Shown here in pieces: positions 1-11,148 of a stretch of 64,000 nt of DNA (the stretch's first letter is position 1; every line of letters begins with the position of its first letter). Both the position numbers and the translations under genes were made by a program. Under the pieces are notes generated by a model. The model was not told where the DNA came from, ran no database searches, and worked only from the letters and a program-made list of their open reading frames with translations. Origin of the DNA: Viscum album. Its lineage: Eukaryota > Streptophyta > Magnoliopsida > Santalales > Viscaceae. The DNA lies in the NCBI GenBank assembly GCA_963277665.1, contig OY728133.1, positions 390,861,962 through 390,925,961 on the forward strand, in the 5' to 3' direction.

Positions 1-219
1 GAACCCTTTATCCTTTCTCAAAGAGATGATTGAGAAATCATTTTTGAAAGGATTTATGATGTTACTTCCTTTATGATTCCCATGTACATCCTTTTCAAAT
101 ATAAGAAGACCATATCCCTATAGATTCCCATAAATGATAGAATTACCTAATCCTTTCTACTTATAGAACCCACCACTTTAATCACTTTACTACGATGGTA
201 GTGGATTGATTTGTCATAG

Positions 220-660
220 TCCTTTATCAGCTCTAACCATCTTCATTGGTGCATATTCAACTCTTTTTGTGTGAATATATATTTGAGGCTATTGTGATAT
301 GTATATATTTCAAACTTCTCCCCAAAGAGATAATGCTGCCATATTTTAAATGTGACGACCGCTTCATCCAACTCCAGATCATGTGTTGGTCAGTTTTATT
401 TGTGAAATTTCAACTTCCTTGAAGCATAGGCTATGAATTTTTCATTTTTCATTAACACAAAGCACAATCCCTTCTTCAAAGCATCGATGAATACCACGAA
501 AATATCTTCACTTGTGGGTATTGTGAGAATAGGTGGTATGATAAGACTCCTTTTGAACCCACTAAATATCTCTTCATATTCATCATTCCAAGAAAACTTA
601 ACTCCCTTCTGAGTTAGCTTAGTTAAAGGGTTTGAAAATCACAAGAAATTTTTAACAAAT
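220..660 (-). pseudogene. pol: Element B RNase H domain remnant
   Basis: Reading the minus strand from about 634 downward gives a frame matching the RT-connection and RNase H domain of chromoviruses. It opens with NPLTKLTQKGVKFSW, followed by FVVFIDALKKG where the family usually has a D-A-S motif around the first catalytic Asp. Further on come a THDLE-like segment and SLKYIFTQKELNM. RNase H removes the RNA strand during reverse transcription. Stops occur after the YASR-like motif and later, so no product can be made. It lies directly downstream of the RT remnant, as expected for pol. Confidence 0.85.
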
Positions 661-892
661 CGATGATAGTACCTAGCTAATCCAAGGAAACTATGGATAT
701 CTGTCATAGATGTTATCCTTGGATATCCTTTAATTACTTTTCTCTTTCAAGGTTCTATATATATCCCATTGATTATGATGATATGCCCCAATAATGAGAC
801 TTACTTCAACCAAAACTCACATTTACTGTACTTGGTATAGAGATTCTACTTTTTAAGGTCTTTATTATAGTGATCAGATGCTCCTCATACTC

Positions 893-1272
893 CTATTTTC
901 TTTTGGAGTATATTATAATATCATATATAAATACTACCTTAAATTTGTTGAGGTAGTCTCTAAAGACTCTATTCATGAAGACCATGAATATTTCTGGAGT
1001 ATTAGTATGTCCGAATGGAATTACTATGAACTCATAGTGCTCGTACATTATATGAAAAGCTATCTCAGGGATATCATCCTTCTTCACCCTAACTTGGTAA
1101 TATCCCAACTGCAAATCCACCTTGGATAAGTATTGTTCTCTAAGTAGCTAATCGAACAAGTCATCAATCTGTGATAGAGGATACTTGTTCTTTATCGTGG
1201 TCTTATTGAGCTCACAATAATCAATGAAAAGGTATATTGACCCATAATTCTTCATAACAAAGAGGACTTGTC
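893..1272 (-). pseudogene. pol: Element B reverse transcriptase remnant
   Basis: The minus frame from about 1272 to 893 aligns along its length with the finger and palm regions of chromovirus RT: a VLFVMKN-like start, [20 protein letters not shown], then KVDLQLGYYQVRVKKDD and PFGHTNTPEIFM. A single stop follows IDDLFD. The catalytic box, normally F-I-D-D, reads F-I-Y-D (around 923-925), so the first metal-binding Asp of the pair is lost. The enzyme would have copied element RNA to DNA in virus-like particles. This copy is dead from both the stop and the active-site change. Confidence 0.9.
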
Positions 1273-1739
1273 CACCCCATGGAAAAGAACATGGTCATAT
1301 GAACCCTTTATCTAGATTCTCCTATAGTTTTTTCTTTATCTCCTCAAGTTCCATAATAACCATTCTATATGGAGTCTTGGATAATGGTAATTCACATGGT
1401 ATAAGATCAATTGAAAATTCAACCTCTCAGCTTGAAGGAAGACCATGCAATTCCTTGGGAAACACATCAGTGTATTCCCTCACAATGGGTATGTCTTCAA
1501 GGATGATCTTTTCCTTAAAATCAATCATTCGAGCTAGATATTCTTTCTCATAGGGAAATAATATCAATTATTGAGATGTTGTTTCTAAATAAGATTCATC
1601 CTCCTCCTTGTTCTTGTACATAATTGGGGGTCAATTCACAATATAGATAGTGATTTACTTCTTACGGTAATTTATACATGATCTATATAGGGAAATACAA
1701 TCCATACCCAAAATTTCATCACATTCCACCAAAGATAGT

Positions 1740-2000
1740 ATGACAAGGTTCACTAGGAAGTTTATCCCAAAAATTGTGACAGAGGAGGAGTTATATACTT
1801 GGGATTCAATAATTTCCCCATTTTCTATTTTCACCGATATCTCTAATTCAATGCTATGTGGCAGTGGTTGAATAATTATACTAAACTTTAGAGATATAAA
1901 ATATTGTGTAGGACTTGAATAAAAATGTATGTTTTTATTATTTAATTAATAACCAGTGTACATGTCACCACTTCATTATCGGGATCCACCTCAGCAATTG
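1740..2000 (-). pseudogene. pol: Element B aspartic protease remnant
   Basis: This stretch lies between RT and gag in the minus direction and aligns position for position with 24090-24450 of sister element C. The active-site region, normally L-F-D-S/T-G followed by H-S-F-I-S, reads T-F-L-F-K-S here, so the catalytic Asp is Lys. Stops surround it. In the living family this protease matures the gag-pol polyprotein. The call rests on position and similarity to copy C more than on an intact motif. Confidence 0.65.
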
Positions 2001-2016
2001 TGATGGAAAAATATCT

Positions 2017-2021
2017 CCCTT
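2017..2021. repeat. TSD CCCTT, left copy, element A
   Basis: CCCTT directly precedes the left LTR end. The same five bases follow the right LTR end at 12878-12882. A perfect 5-bp duplication is the expected footprint of gypsy integrase. Confidence 0.93.
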
Positions 2022-3753
2022 TTATTCACGCTCAAATTTACCCAAGATATGAAGGTAGAACGGTCCTTGTAGTCTAGCTTGGGTTGTCGAATCCATTGAG
2101 ACCTAAGAAGATACCTAAGATACACAACCTATGAGATGGATTTTTGGCTATGAAGTGGCCAAGTTGGTTTTGATGTTAGATGGTTTTAAAGAACACTAAT
2201 AAACCTAAGTGAATTCAATTCAATGAAAATGGGTTGATCTTAGGATTATGCTCAGGGTGGATTGAAAGAATTTTACTTCTTTAGACAATTTTGGTTTTAT
2301 TAATTCTTGATGAATCAATTCTTCAAAATAACACTACCTTCATAATTTTCTAGTTTTATGCTAACTAAACTCAATTAATAATCCCCTACACACTTAGAGA
2401 ACAAAATTCATGATCTCTCCAAGGTATATGATCATTTTAGTACTTGGATTTAGCTTCCTCAAACACAGTGAAGATGAAGAGTGGAAATAATTAAAGAATG
2501 GAAGTCCTAAATTAGTTATCCAATTAACAAAAATTCATTCATAAAATAACATTCAATCCAGCATTTTCATATTCCTACTATCAACCCATTAAAGGGTTAT
2601 CCCTCCATTGATAGTATACTCTCAATCGTGGGTGGAATATGTCTTACAAGAATTGGATTGAAGAAATTAAAACCGCAGAAATAACACGCACTCCTCCGTG
2701 TGTGTGAACGAAATTCACACCTATGTGTGAACTAATTCACCACAACACAGACATATCACTATGATTTGTGATTATATATTTTTAATGAAATAAATGGGAA
2801 TAATAGAAGAGAAATATGTTGATTAATAACATATAAATACAAAAAAGAAACTTACATGACAATTGAAAACATTACAAAGGAACTTTGGCATAATAACATG
2901 ACATACAAAAAAAGAGATATCTTACCCCTCACCACCAATTACTTAAATAGGAAATTGGGAAGCCTTATTCTGAGCCTCAATCAGTGTATGCCCAATTATT
3001 AAATTAATTTAGGCCTTAGGGTGGTGGAAAGTAGTGGAGAAATTGATTCCCTCCTTTACTTTTTATCCTCCTTGTATCCCCTAGAAAGATCGTCCTATAT
3101 GGGCAAGAATATCACCAAATATCAGTGGGCCATAGTATATTCTTTTGTGTCCCCAGATGTCTTCTAGACGTCGGTAAAATTTGGGCCCTTTTGGAGCCGT
3201 GGATCGGAAGTTATGGCCGATTTAATGGGCTAACATTCTGGGCCGCAGATTTTGGCCCAGATTTTGATATTCTATTTGGGCTTCCATAATAACAACCATG
3301 GAGGCCAAATTAGCACTAGATACTGAATAATAATTTGTTTCACTATATGTATTCTATCATACCAAGAAATTTGGGCTTTAGTGGGTCAGTATTGTGGGCC
3401 CCACATTCTCATCAGTGGGATGGTGTCCAATCTGCCTTCTCCAAAATTGTTTCCTTTCATCACGAAATATCCCCATCATCCTTTATGAATCCTCCATTGA
3501 TCCCTGAATGAAAAATGTTTATATTGAAGTTTAGATCCATTTCCCAAAATATAAAATTAAAATATGGATAATTACATTCCTTAAAATCAGATGAATCATT
3601 GGGCCTAAATTGGTGTACATTAGGCATGAAGTGTACAAATAATAAGAATGGATGTTCAAAATTAAAATCCACTAACTCAGGACCATAAGATAAAAAATTA
3701 TCATTTAATACCATTAAAATTTAATTAACATATGTGTTTTTATTGGATAATCA
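2022..3753 (-). repeat. Element A 3' LTR
   Basis: This LTR (1732 bp) aligns with 11149-12877. Its inner end is GGATAATCA followed by the polypurine tract. It contains a TATA-like CTATTTAAG on the minus strand (2942-2950), kept in the other LTR of this element and in both LTRs of element G. The terminal bases at 2022-2023 are TT where the other copy has TG, a sign of decay. Confidence 0.95.
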
Positions 3754-3767
3754 CACCCCCAATTGAT
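3754..3767 (-). other. Polypurine tract of element A
   Basis: On the minus strand CAATTGGGGGTG abuts the 3' LTR start TGATTATCC. G-rich tracts of this form prime plus-strand DNA synthesis in Athila elements. Element G has the equivalent tract at 31441-31456. Confidence 0.85.
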
Positions 3768-5387
3768 ATTTTATTATCCCGATCAAATAATTCAAAGATT
3801 ATATTTGAATTCTTTTTTTCCAAACACATTATAACAAACAGTGCTCACAATGTAAACTACACACAAATATATCTTTATAACCTATCAAAATAATTTAAAA
3901 CAAGATAAATTTAATAGAATATCCCAATCCCAATCCCATTCCTTTGATCAAATCCATCATCATACTTCATCCAACTCAATTAGGTGAAATGATGTGTTGT
4001 GAATCAAAAAAGATATGGGGGTTAATTTTCATTCAAGGGGGGAAATCATGGAAGCGCTAGGTGGAATCAAATTTAATCCTAATATGATTATTCATTTTTT
4101 TTATTTTTATTTCAATGTTTCCATAGTAATTGAGATTTTAGTTAATCAAATTAACCCATGTAGCAAGACTTTGCCAATGACTCCTAGGCTCAAAGGCCTT
4201 AGGGAACTAAGTGAAGCCCACATACTCGGGCATCTTCTCGAGTTAACTTGATAAAAAACAAAGTCATATTACCATAAATAGTGATAGAGTGAAAAACTCA
4301 GGGCTAGAAAACTCTGGAGTCACAATCCCCAAGTGCCGAAAGCCTCTCATTTTATCAATCCATTGCTCTACATGCAAATTTTTATTTTATTTTATTTTAT
4401 TATTTTTTTTGAATACTAATATTATTCATAAAAATCAAACCATCCTTTGATATTTATTATGGGACCCCAAGAATTCAAATTAGTACCCCACAGTCTAGAG
4501 GAAGTGCATTGTGAAATTTTGATTTAATAGATGAAAATAAAAATGATGAAAATTCTCACTGGACAACCAAACTTCCAAAATCAATGCTTGTAAACTTAAT
4601 CATGAATTAAATTAAGAGTCAAGGAAATAAAAATAATTTGCTATGTATTTTTAATGTGAGCAAAGATGTTATTATATTAATGATAAAGGAATTTTACTTC
4701 TTTTTTTTCATTGTTTTTTTAACAAATGTTTCCACACCCCCAACTTAGAATGAAACCATCCCTAGTTTCTTAAAAACAAAAGAGAGGAGAAAGCAGGTGG
4801 GGGGGGGGATGAGTTGGAAAGGGCACGGAACAAGTTCACATAGTGGCTTCTTAATGACGATTTTGGTGCTCCCAAATCACTCTTTGTTCTCATGGGAGGT
4901 GTAGGCACCTCCTTGATTGAATATGTATCACTCAAAATAGTCTTTGAACCATACAAACAAGAACAAACCAGACAAAACAAACAACACAACAATTTATTTA
5001 ATACCAAGTCTCATCATTTTTATGGTTTTTTTTTGTTTTTTAAATAAAACTAATGATACATTGTCTTATTTTTAATTTCTGGGTTAGGTAGTACTCAGGG
5101 ATCACACCGCGGGATACATATGAATACGGTGCTCCCCTTTCATACTCATCCATACTCATAAGAGAAGAACAGGTCAACAGTCTGAGGTAGAATAAAATTA
5201 TATCAAAATGATCCACTAATCATATTTTAAATATAATGTTGATTAAAACAAAAAAATGATTGGAAACTTGAAAACCATGGGTTTCCTTCCATGTAACACT
5301 TTGTTTAACGCCTTTAGCCCGACTTGGACCCCTAATTGATTAATTATTTTCATCATCTGAGGTAGGTTCACACAATTATTCATCAAA
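3768..5387 (-). other. Element A region between integrase and 3' LTR, no gene
   Basis: No frame here resembles a protein, and open stretches stay under 85 codons without conserved motifs. The stretch is collinear with 31457-33278 of element G. It holds a GC-richer conserved block (about 4140-4245), an ATTTT pentanucleotide run near 4378-4400, a run of nine G at about 4800-4808, and a block at about 5070-5180 that is nearly the same in G (about 33000-33125). Athila elements often carry an envelope-like gene in this position. None is seen in either copy. Confidence 0.7.
4224..4243. other. Conserved hairpin in the Athila 3' region (copy A)
   Basis: ACTCG and CGAGT form a five-pair stem around a ten-base loop. 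The same stem is kept in element G at 31932-31951 within about 100 bases of well-matched sequence. Its role is unknown. It could be an RNA structure or only a conserved piece of the untranslated region. Confidence 0.5.
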
Positions 5388-6694
5388 TTAATGTTTTTGG
5401 AATGGTTCTATGAATGGTTTGACTCTATGACCATTAACTTTTAATGTTTGACCATTGGTGGGATCTTGAATTTCAACAGCCCCATGGGGGTACACCTTAT
5501 GAACTATGTATGGATTTGACCATCTAGACCTCAATTTTCCCAGGTTTAAGTGAAGTTTAGAATTACACAAAAGAACAGGTTTTCCCGTTTCAATGTGTTT
5601 TGTTTTAAGGTTTTGAGATTGGTAGGCTTGTACTTTTTCTTTATTGAGCCTTGAATTTTCATAAGCCTCCATCCTAAGTTCTTAAAGTTCATTTTGATCT
5701 AATTTCCTTTTTTTTATTTATCCAATGAGAGGTCATAATTCATTTTATTAATTACCCAAAAGGCCTTATGTTCAATCTCCATTGGAAAATGGAATACTTT
5801 ACCATAAACCAACCTATATGGGGACATTCCTAAAATGGTTTTAAATGTAGTTTAATAGGCCCAAAGGGAATCTAAGAGTTTGTTTGACCAATATTTCCTA
5901 GATGGATTAACAATTTTCTCAAGAATTTGTTTAATTTCTCGATTGGATAGCTCAAATTGGCCATTTGTTTGTGGGTGGTAAGAGATGGACACTTTTTGAG
6001 AAATTCCATACCTGTACATGAGTGATGAGAATGGATGATTGAAAAAATGAGTTCCACGATCACTAATGATAGCCCTAGGAATTACAAATCTAAATAAGAT
6101 TATTTCTTTTAGGAATCTAATCATACTTTGATGATCATTGGATTTTGTGGGAATGGCCTCAACCCATTTTTAGAAATAATCAATAGCTAAGTGAATGTAA
6201 AGATATCCCCTAGAGTTTGGGAAGGGAACCATGAAATCAATTCCACAACAGTCAAAGATTTTAACCTCTAGGATGGGAGTGAGTGGCATTTGATTCCTTT
6301 TTGTGATGGACCCTACTTGTTGACACTTAGTACAACTTTGAAAAAATATGTAGGAGTCCCTTGAGAGGGTGGGCTAGAAGAGACAACACTAAAGAATCTC
6401 AGCAGATGTTTTCTTAGAGTAAAAGTGACCCCCACATGCCTCTCTATGATAGAATTTAAGGATGGACTCTTGTTCTGATTCTGGGACACACCTCCTAATG
6501 AATTGGTCAGGATAGAACTTATATAGGTATGGATCATCAAAAAAATAGTTCTTGACATCAGAAAGGAATTTCCTTCTAGCTTGAGTCCCTAAGAATTTTG
6601 GAATGACCCCTGTAACTAAGAAGTTGGTTATGTCAGCATACCAAGGGCAGTTACTCACAGAGTATAAGAGTTCATCATGGAATGAAGCAGACAC
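5388..6694 (-). pseudogene. pol: Element A integrase remnant (Athila type)
   Basis: Three blocks on the minus strand together cover an Athila integrase. The zinc-binding region (6694-6389) has [11 protein letters not shown] and, beyond a frame break, a C-x-x-C-Q-Q-V-G segment. The catalytic core (6124-5852) has IISDRGTHFFN, then YHPQTNGQFELSNREI, which retain the second Asp and the Glu of the D-D-E triad. The C-terminal part (5672-5388) has LRSRWSNPYIVHKVYPHGAVEI and a GHRVKPF ending, typical of this lineage. Integrase joins the DNA copy to the host chromosome. Frameshifts and stops separate the blocks. Element G has the same protein in better condition. Confidence 0.92.
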
Positions 6695-6699
6695 AAGGA

Positions 6700-7260
6700 G
6701 GTGAGAATTTTTTTCATTGAATTCTATCCTAGAGAGGTGATCAACTACAACATTTTCAACACCCTTTTTTTCCTTGATTGTGAGGTCAAATTCTTGTAAG
6801 AGAAGGACCCACCTAATCAGTCTAGCCTTAGCATCTTGTTTTTAGAAGAGGTATTTCAGTGAAAAATGGTCAATGAACACAATGATGGGGGATCCTAAGA
6901 GGTAGGACCTAAACTTATCTAAGGAAAACACAATAGAAAGTAACTCCTTTTCAGTGTTGGTGTAGTTGATTTGGGAATCATTTAAGGATTTTCTTGCATA
7001 AGAAATGAAATAAAAAGTTTTATCACAACATTGTCCTAACACACCTCCTACAACAAAGTCACTGACATCACACATAAGTTCGAAAGGAAGGTTCCAATTT
7101 GGAGATTTCATAATGGGAGGAGAGGTGAGAGAGGATTTGAGGGTTGAGAATGAACCCTCACAGCTTTCTATCCAAACAAATGGAGCATCCTTTACTAAGA
7201 GAGCACAAAGTGTCGGGAGATTGAACTAAATTCCTTGATGAATCTTTTATAGAAACCAGC
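6700..7260 (-). pseudogene. pol: Element A RNase H remnant
   Basis: The frame 7111-6842 reads [25 protein letters not shown], then [21 protein letters not shown] and FIDHFSLKYLF. These are the first Asp, the Glu and the later Asp regions of gypsy RNase H. The upstream connection (CALLV.., SCEGSFS-like) is at about 7260-7120 after a frame break. The same domain in element G (34592-35332) is continuous, so this copy is the more damaged one. Confidence 0.9.
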
Positions 7261-7299
7261 ATGTCCTAAGAAATAACTCACTTCCTTAATAGTTCTGGG

Positions 7300-8408
7300 T
7301 GATATAAGGTGACGAATTATGTAAACCTTTTCTTTATCAACTTCAATCCCCCTACCCGAGACTATATGGCCAAGGACTAACCCCTATTTAACCATGAAAT
7401 GGCATTTTTCCCAGTTTAGGACCAGATTCGTTTATTCACATCTAGACAAAACTCTCTCCACATTCCTAAGACATCCCTCAAATATATCCCCAAAGACAGA
7501 GAAGTCATCCATGAAGACCAGAAGAAAATACCCTACCATGTCTGAGAAGATCCCATCATGCACCATTGGAAGGTTCTAGGGGCATTGTATAATTCGAATG
7601 ACATGCGTTTGAAGGAAAAGGTTCCGAATGGAAAGGTGAATGTAGTCTTCCCTTGATCCTCTAGGGAGACCTCAATCTGATTGTACCCCGAGTACCCATC
7701 TAAGAAAAAATAGAACTCATGACCTTCCACTCTCTTAAGGACTTGGTTAATGAATGGTAAGGGGAAATGTTCCTTATTGGTGATTGATTTTAGCTTCCTA
7801 TAGTCAATGCAGACCCTCCATCCACTACTCACCCTAGTTGGAAGAATCTCTCCATCCTTATTGGTTATCACTGTGATTCATGCCTTCTTAGGAACCACTT
7901 GGTTTGGGATCACCCACTCACTCTCAGCTATGGGATAGATGATACCAGCTTTTAACAATTTCAGAAGTTATTTTCTTACTACCTCCATGAGATTAGGATT
8001 GAGTCTCCGTTGAGGTTAACGACATGGCTTTGAATCAGATTCTAGAACAATCCTATGAGTCCCAATGAGTGGGATAATCCCAGGAATACCTGAAAGGGTC
8101 TAACCAATGGATTTATTATGTTTCCTAATGACATCTAAAAGCATCCTCTCATGCTTGGATTTAAGAGAAGAAGAAACGACAATAGGATGTGTTTGATTGT
8201 CCCCTAATAATGCATACTTGAGTGCAGCGGGAAGTTCCTTCAATTCAAGATCAGGTTGGATTAGAATTTTAGTAGAGGATTGGGACATTGATTCAAGATC
8301 AAATTTTTTTCCTAGAGTTTTATATAGAATTGAATCCCCATGTGTATAAGTTTCAACTACAAGATTGGGTTGATTAGATTTAGGGAAGGAAGTTTGATTG
8401 GTCTCCAT
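7300..8408 (-). pseudogene. pol: Element A reverse transcriptase remnant (Athila type)
   Basis: The 8408-8100 frame has the linker LELKELPAALKYALLGDNQT that precedes RT in Athila pol. The 7871-7533 frame holds GWRVCIDYRKLK, HFPLPFINQVLKR, FLDGYSGYNQIEVS and FPFGTFSFKRM. Near 7560 the frame breaks just before the catalytic block: about two bases are missing after the C-M-M motif. The F-M-D-D-F-S-V-F-G box therefore sits in a different frame (about 7490-7545). Further stops lie between 8100 and 7871. The residues of the active site itself are kept. Confidence 0.92.
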
Positions 8409-8409
8409 A

Positions 8410-8702
8410 AAAGTGGTTTCCTGAATGGTTTCACTAATTTTTGGACCTAAGACTTCATCATAAGAGAAATTTGAAAATGATTCAAGCCAAGGAGATAAAC
8501 TTCCTTCATGTGAAAAAAGGAAATCAATCTCATCATGACTTAAACATCCATAAAATATTCCTTGGTGTTATATAGATTCATTATCAATGCTTCCTATCAT
8601 GTTTACTTCATGAATGTCCTCGTTATCCCCTATTTTTGAGCTTGCATTATTTATGTTCAAGTCTAGACTCATGTTTCCAAAGGTGATGGTCATGTTCCTG
8701 TT
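8410..8702 (-). other. Element A spacer between protease and RT
   Basis: This stretch aligns with 36310-36640 of element G, where the frame stays open and encodes an acidic, poorly conserved linker. Here it carries stops. No domain is recognised. Confidence 0.6.
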
Positions 8703-9269
8703 TCAAACTCGGATAACAGAGTTGATTGTTGAAAGGAAATGATGACCAATGATGATTGGGGTTTGTTCCTTATTTCCTAAGTTTGGATGGTTGTTAAGGA
8801 CAATGAAGTCAGCAGGGTAGATGAAGTTTTTAACCTTTAATATAATGTCCTTTAAAATCCCCTTTGGAACCCTAATGCTACGATCAGAAAGTTGAAGTGT
8901 AAAAAATGTGGGTTGGAGCTCTTTTAGGCATAACTGATAGTACACAGCATAGAGGATGAGATTGATACTAGAACCTAGGTCACACAAGGCCTTGACAACT
9001 TTGCTCTCTCCTAGTTCAACATTTATGTAAGGGAAACCCGAGTCTTTCAACTTAGGAAGAATGGTCACTTGAATGGTGGTACTCACATTAGCAACCAAAA
9101 GGAATTTGTTTTTATGTGAAAATTTTCTTTTAAAAGTGAACAAGTCCTTAAGGTACTTTGAGTAGGTAGGTATGGTTTGTATTGCATCGAGAAGGGGAAT
9201 GTTAAACTTGACTTGTGAGAAGATTTCCCTCAATGTTTCACTCAATTCAATATTTGTTTCCCACCTCAT
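8703..9269 (-). pseudogene. pol: Element A aspartic protease and upstream linker
   Basis: This 188-codon open frame is the longest in element A. The first part (ELSETLREIFSQVKFNIPLL, TYSKYLKDLFTFKRK) is the gag-protease linker typical of Athila. The protease follows: FPYINVELGESKVVKALCDL with the active site C-D-L-G-S-S, then SIRVPKGILKDI and NLGNKEQTPIIIGHHFLST, which correspond to the flap and the G-R-P-F-L region. The catalytic Asp is present. Family members read D-L-G-A-S, so the active site is near normal, but GRPF has become GHHF. The open frame ends before RT. Confidence 0.92.
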
Positions 9270-9569
9270 GCATTAAGGAAATGGTGTACGTTGTGGGGTT
9301 ATTTGTTGAAGAGTTGTTTCTTTGAAAATGTTATCATGTTTTTCAGTTTGATCATTTGGTTCATTTGAATTTTCATCCGAGTTTGAATATTAAGATGGGT
9401 TCTGAATTAGTTGTTTAGGTTTCTCAATTGATTTACCACTTCTTAAAACAGTCACAACCTTTAGTGTTTCATGAGTTTTTTGAGTGAAACTTGACTCTTC
9501 CCTTACTGTTTGTTGTGTAATGGCTTGTGTAGGCATGGGTGACTTTCCAGTTTTGATGGTTTGAATTTC

Positions 9570-11018
9570 TTATTTTTGGGAAGAGACTTCTGTGTTCATC
9601 CTTTCCATTTGTTTGCACATTTGTTCTAGTAGGCTTTGTGGAACAATTTGGGTTGGTTCTTGAGAAGATTGGTTTATCCCAGGGGGATATTTTGGAGGTG
9701 GTATGGTTTGTTGAAAATGGACCGGTGGCTGTTGGTATTGGATAGGTTGGGGTTGGAACTGGTTATGGGTTTGGAAGTTCTGATGGGGGTAAGGATTTTG
9801 TCCCTGTGGTTGTCTAGGTTGTTGTTTATCATTCCAACAGAAGCATGGGTGGTAATTATACCTTGGGTTGAAGGTGCTTTGGTATTGAGGATTTTGAAAG
9901 TTCAAATAATTTACTTCCACTAGGGGTCCTCCTAAAATAACATCCTTGATGGGTGGAATGGTTGGGCAGTTGTCAGTCTTATGGTTATGTTTGTCACAAA
10001 TTGTGAAAACATGGTCTACAGTTTAGATTTCATGGACTTTTCTAAGGTCTATCTCTTCAACCTTCCTAGAGAGTGCTGCAAGTTTAGCCCAAAGGCTTTC
10101 CTCTTCTCTAAGTGTATGAATTCCTGTAGTTCTTTGTGTCTTTTCAGAATAAGGTGAAGTTCCCCATGTTTGGTTTTGTTCAGCAAGGACTTCCAGATAC
10201 TCATAAGCATTATTCGGGGCTTTGTTTTTAAAGGTTCCATTACACATCATGTCAAAGAATTGTTTGTTCCCCGGGCCCAACCCTTCATAAAAAATTCTCA
10301 CTTGTTCAGGTATAGAAAAACCATTATGTGGAACTATGTTTAGGGTGTCTTTGAACCTCTCCCATGTTTCATAGAATGACTCTCCCTCTTTTTCAAAAAA
10401 GTTTTGAATACACTTTTTAAGTGGAATTGTTTTGTGATGAGTGAAGTATTTTTTGTAGAATTATCTTTGCAATTGGTCCCATGAGTGGATTGATGAAGGT
10501 CTCAAGTTTTTTATCCAATTTTTATATCGATCCTTAAATAAAAAAGGAAAGAGCCTCATCTTATCTGATTCTAGTTGATGTGGGGGACACATGGTTTCTA
10601 CAATGTCAATGAACTCCTTAACATGAAGGTTGGGCATCTCAGACTCCATCTTGTGAAAGGTTGGAATATGGTTTAGGACATGGGGTTTAAATATGTAATT
10701 GGTATCTCCTAGGGAATTGTGTATAATACATGAGGGGGCATTGGTCCAAGCTGGAGTGAGATAATCATTCATGGTTTGATCGACTACATTCCCTAGGTTT
10801 GGAGCTTCTTGATTTTGGTTTCCCATTTGATTTCCCCCAGGATTTACAATTTGATTTCTTGTAAGACCCTCCGTTAGAATTGATTCAATTTTTGATTTTT
10901 GAGTATCAAGAAGATTAGTATCTAATGGAAACAATCCTTTAGGTTCACTTGACTCCCCTATCCTAGGACTTTCCACCCTAACTAGTCTGTTTTAATTATC
11001 ACAGGTGTAGGCGGACAT
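9570..11018 (-). pseudogene. gag: Element A gag remnant
   Basis: The ATG at 11018-11016 starts M-S-A-Y-T, and codon 9 is a TAA stop. The N-terminal and core part (10976-10461) ends with VKEFIDIVETMCPPHQLESD and the Trp-containing KNWIKNLRPSSIHSWDQL segment of Retrotrans_gag. The next block (10301-10023) starts with the Athila signature FYEGLGPGNKQFFDMM. A zinc-knuckle-like stretch follows at 9961-10014, where the first Cys is Phe but the Cys, His and final Cys remain. The C-terminal block (9920-9570) is rich in Gln and Pro. Gag would form the particle shell. Stops and frameshifts separate the blocks. Confidence 0.9.
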
Positions 11019-11120
11019 GCACCAAAAGGAAAACAAGCAAGAAAGGGACAAGATAATAGATCTTGGGTGAGAATAAAAGAATGGGGGTGAGGAAAGAAGG
11101 TTTTAGTCTAAGTTACTTAC
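11019..11120 (-). other. Element A leader between primer site and gag
   Basis: About 100 bases of untranslated leader lie between the primer site and the gag ATG. No other feature is seen. In element G this leader is deleted. Confidence 0.7.
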
Positions 11121-11142
11121 TTGTTCCTCAACAATGGTGCCA
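11121..11142 (-). promoter_or_regulatory. Primer-binding site of element A, tRNA-Asp type
   Basis: On the minus strand the sequence reads TGGCACCATTGTTGAGGAAC, five bases after the LTR end. It is the Athila primer site (complement of the tRNA-Asp 3' end, usually TGGCGCC...) with CpG and other C-to-T type changes. Reverse transcription would start here. Confidence 0.88.
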
Positions 11143-11148
11143 AAATTT

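Noticed and set aside
6313..6558. Parallel open frames at 6313-6558 and 34250-34495, minus strand
   Set aside because: They are alternate-frame readings of the integrase zinc-binding region. The HHCC motif is in the other frame.
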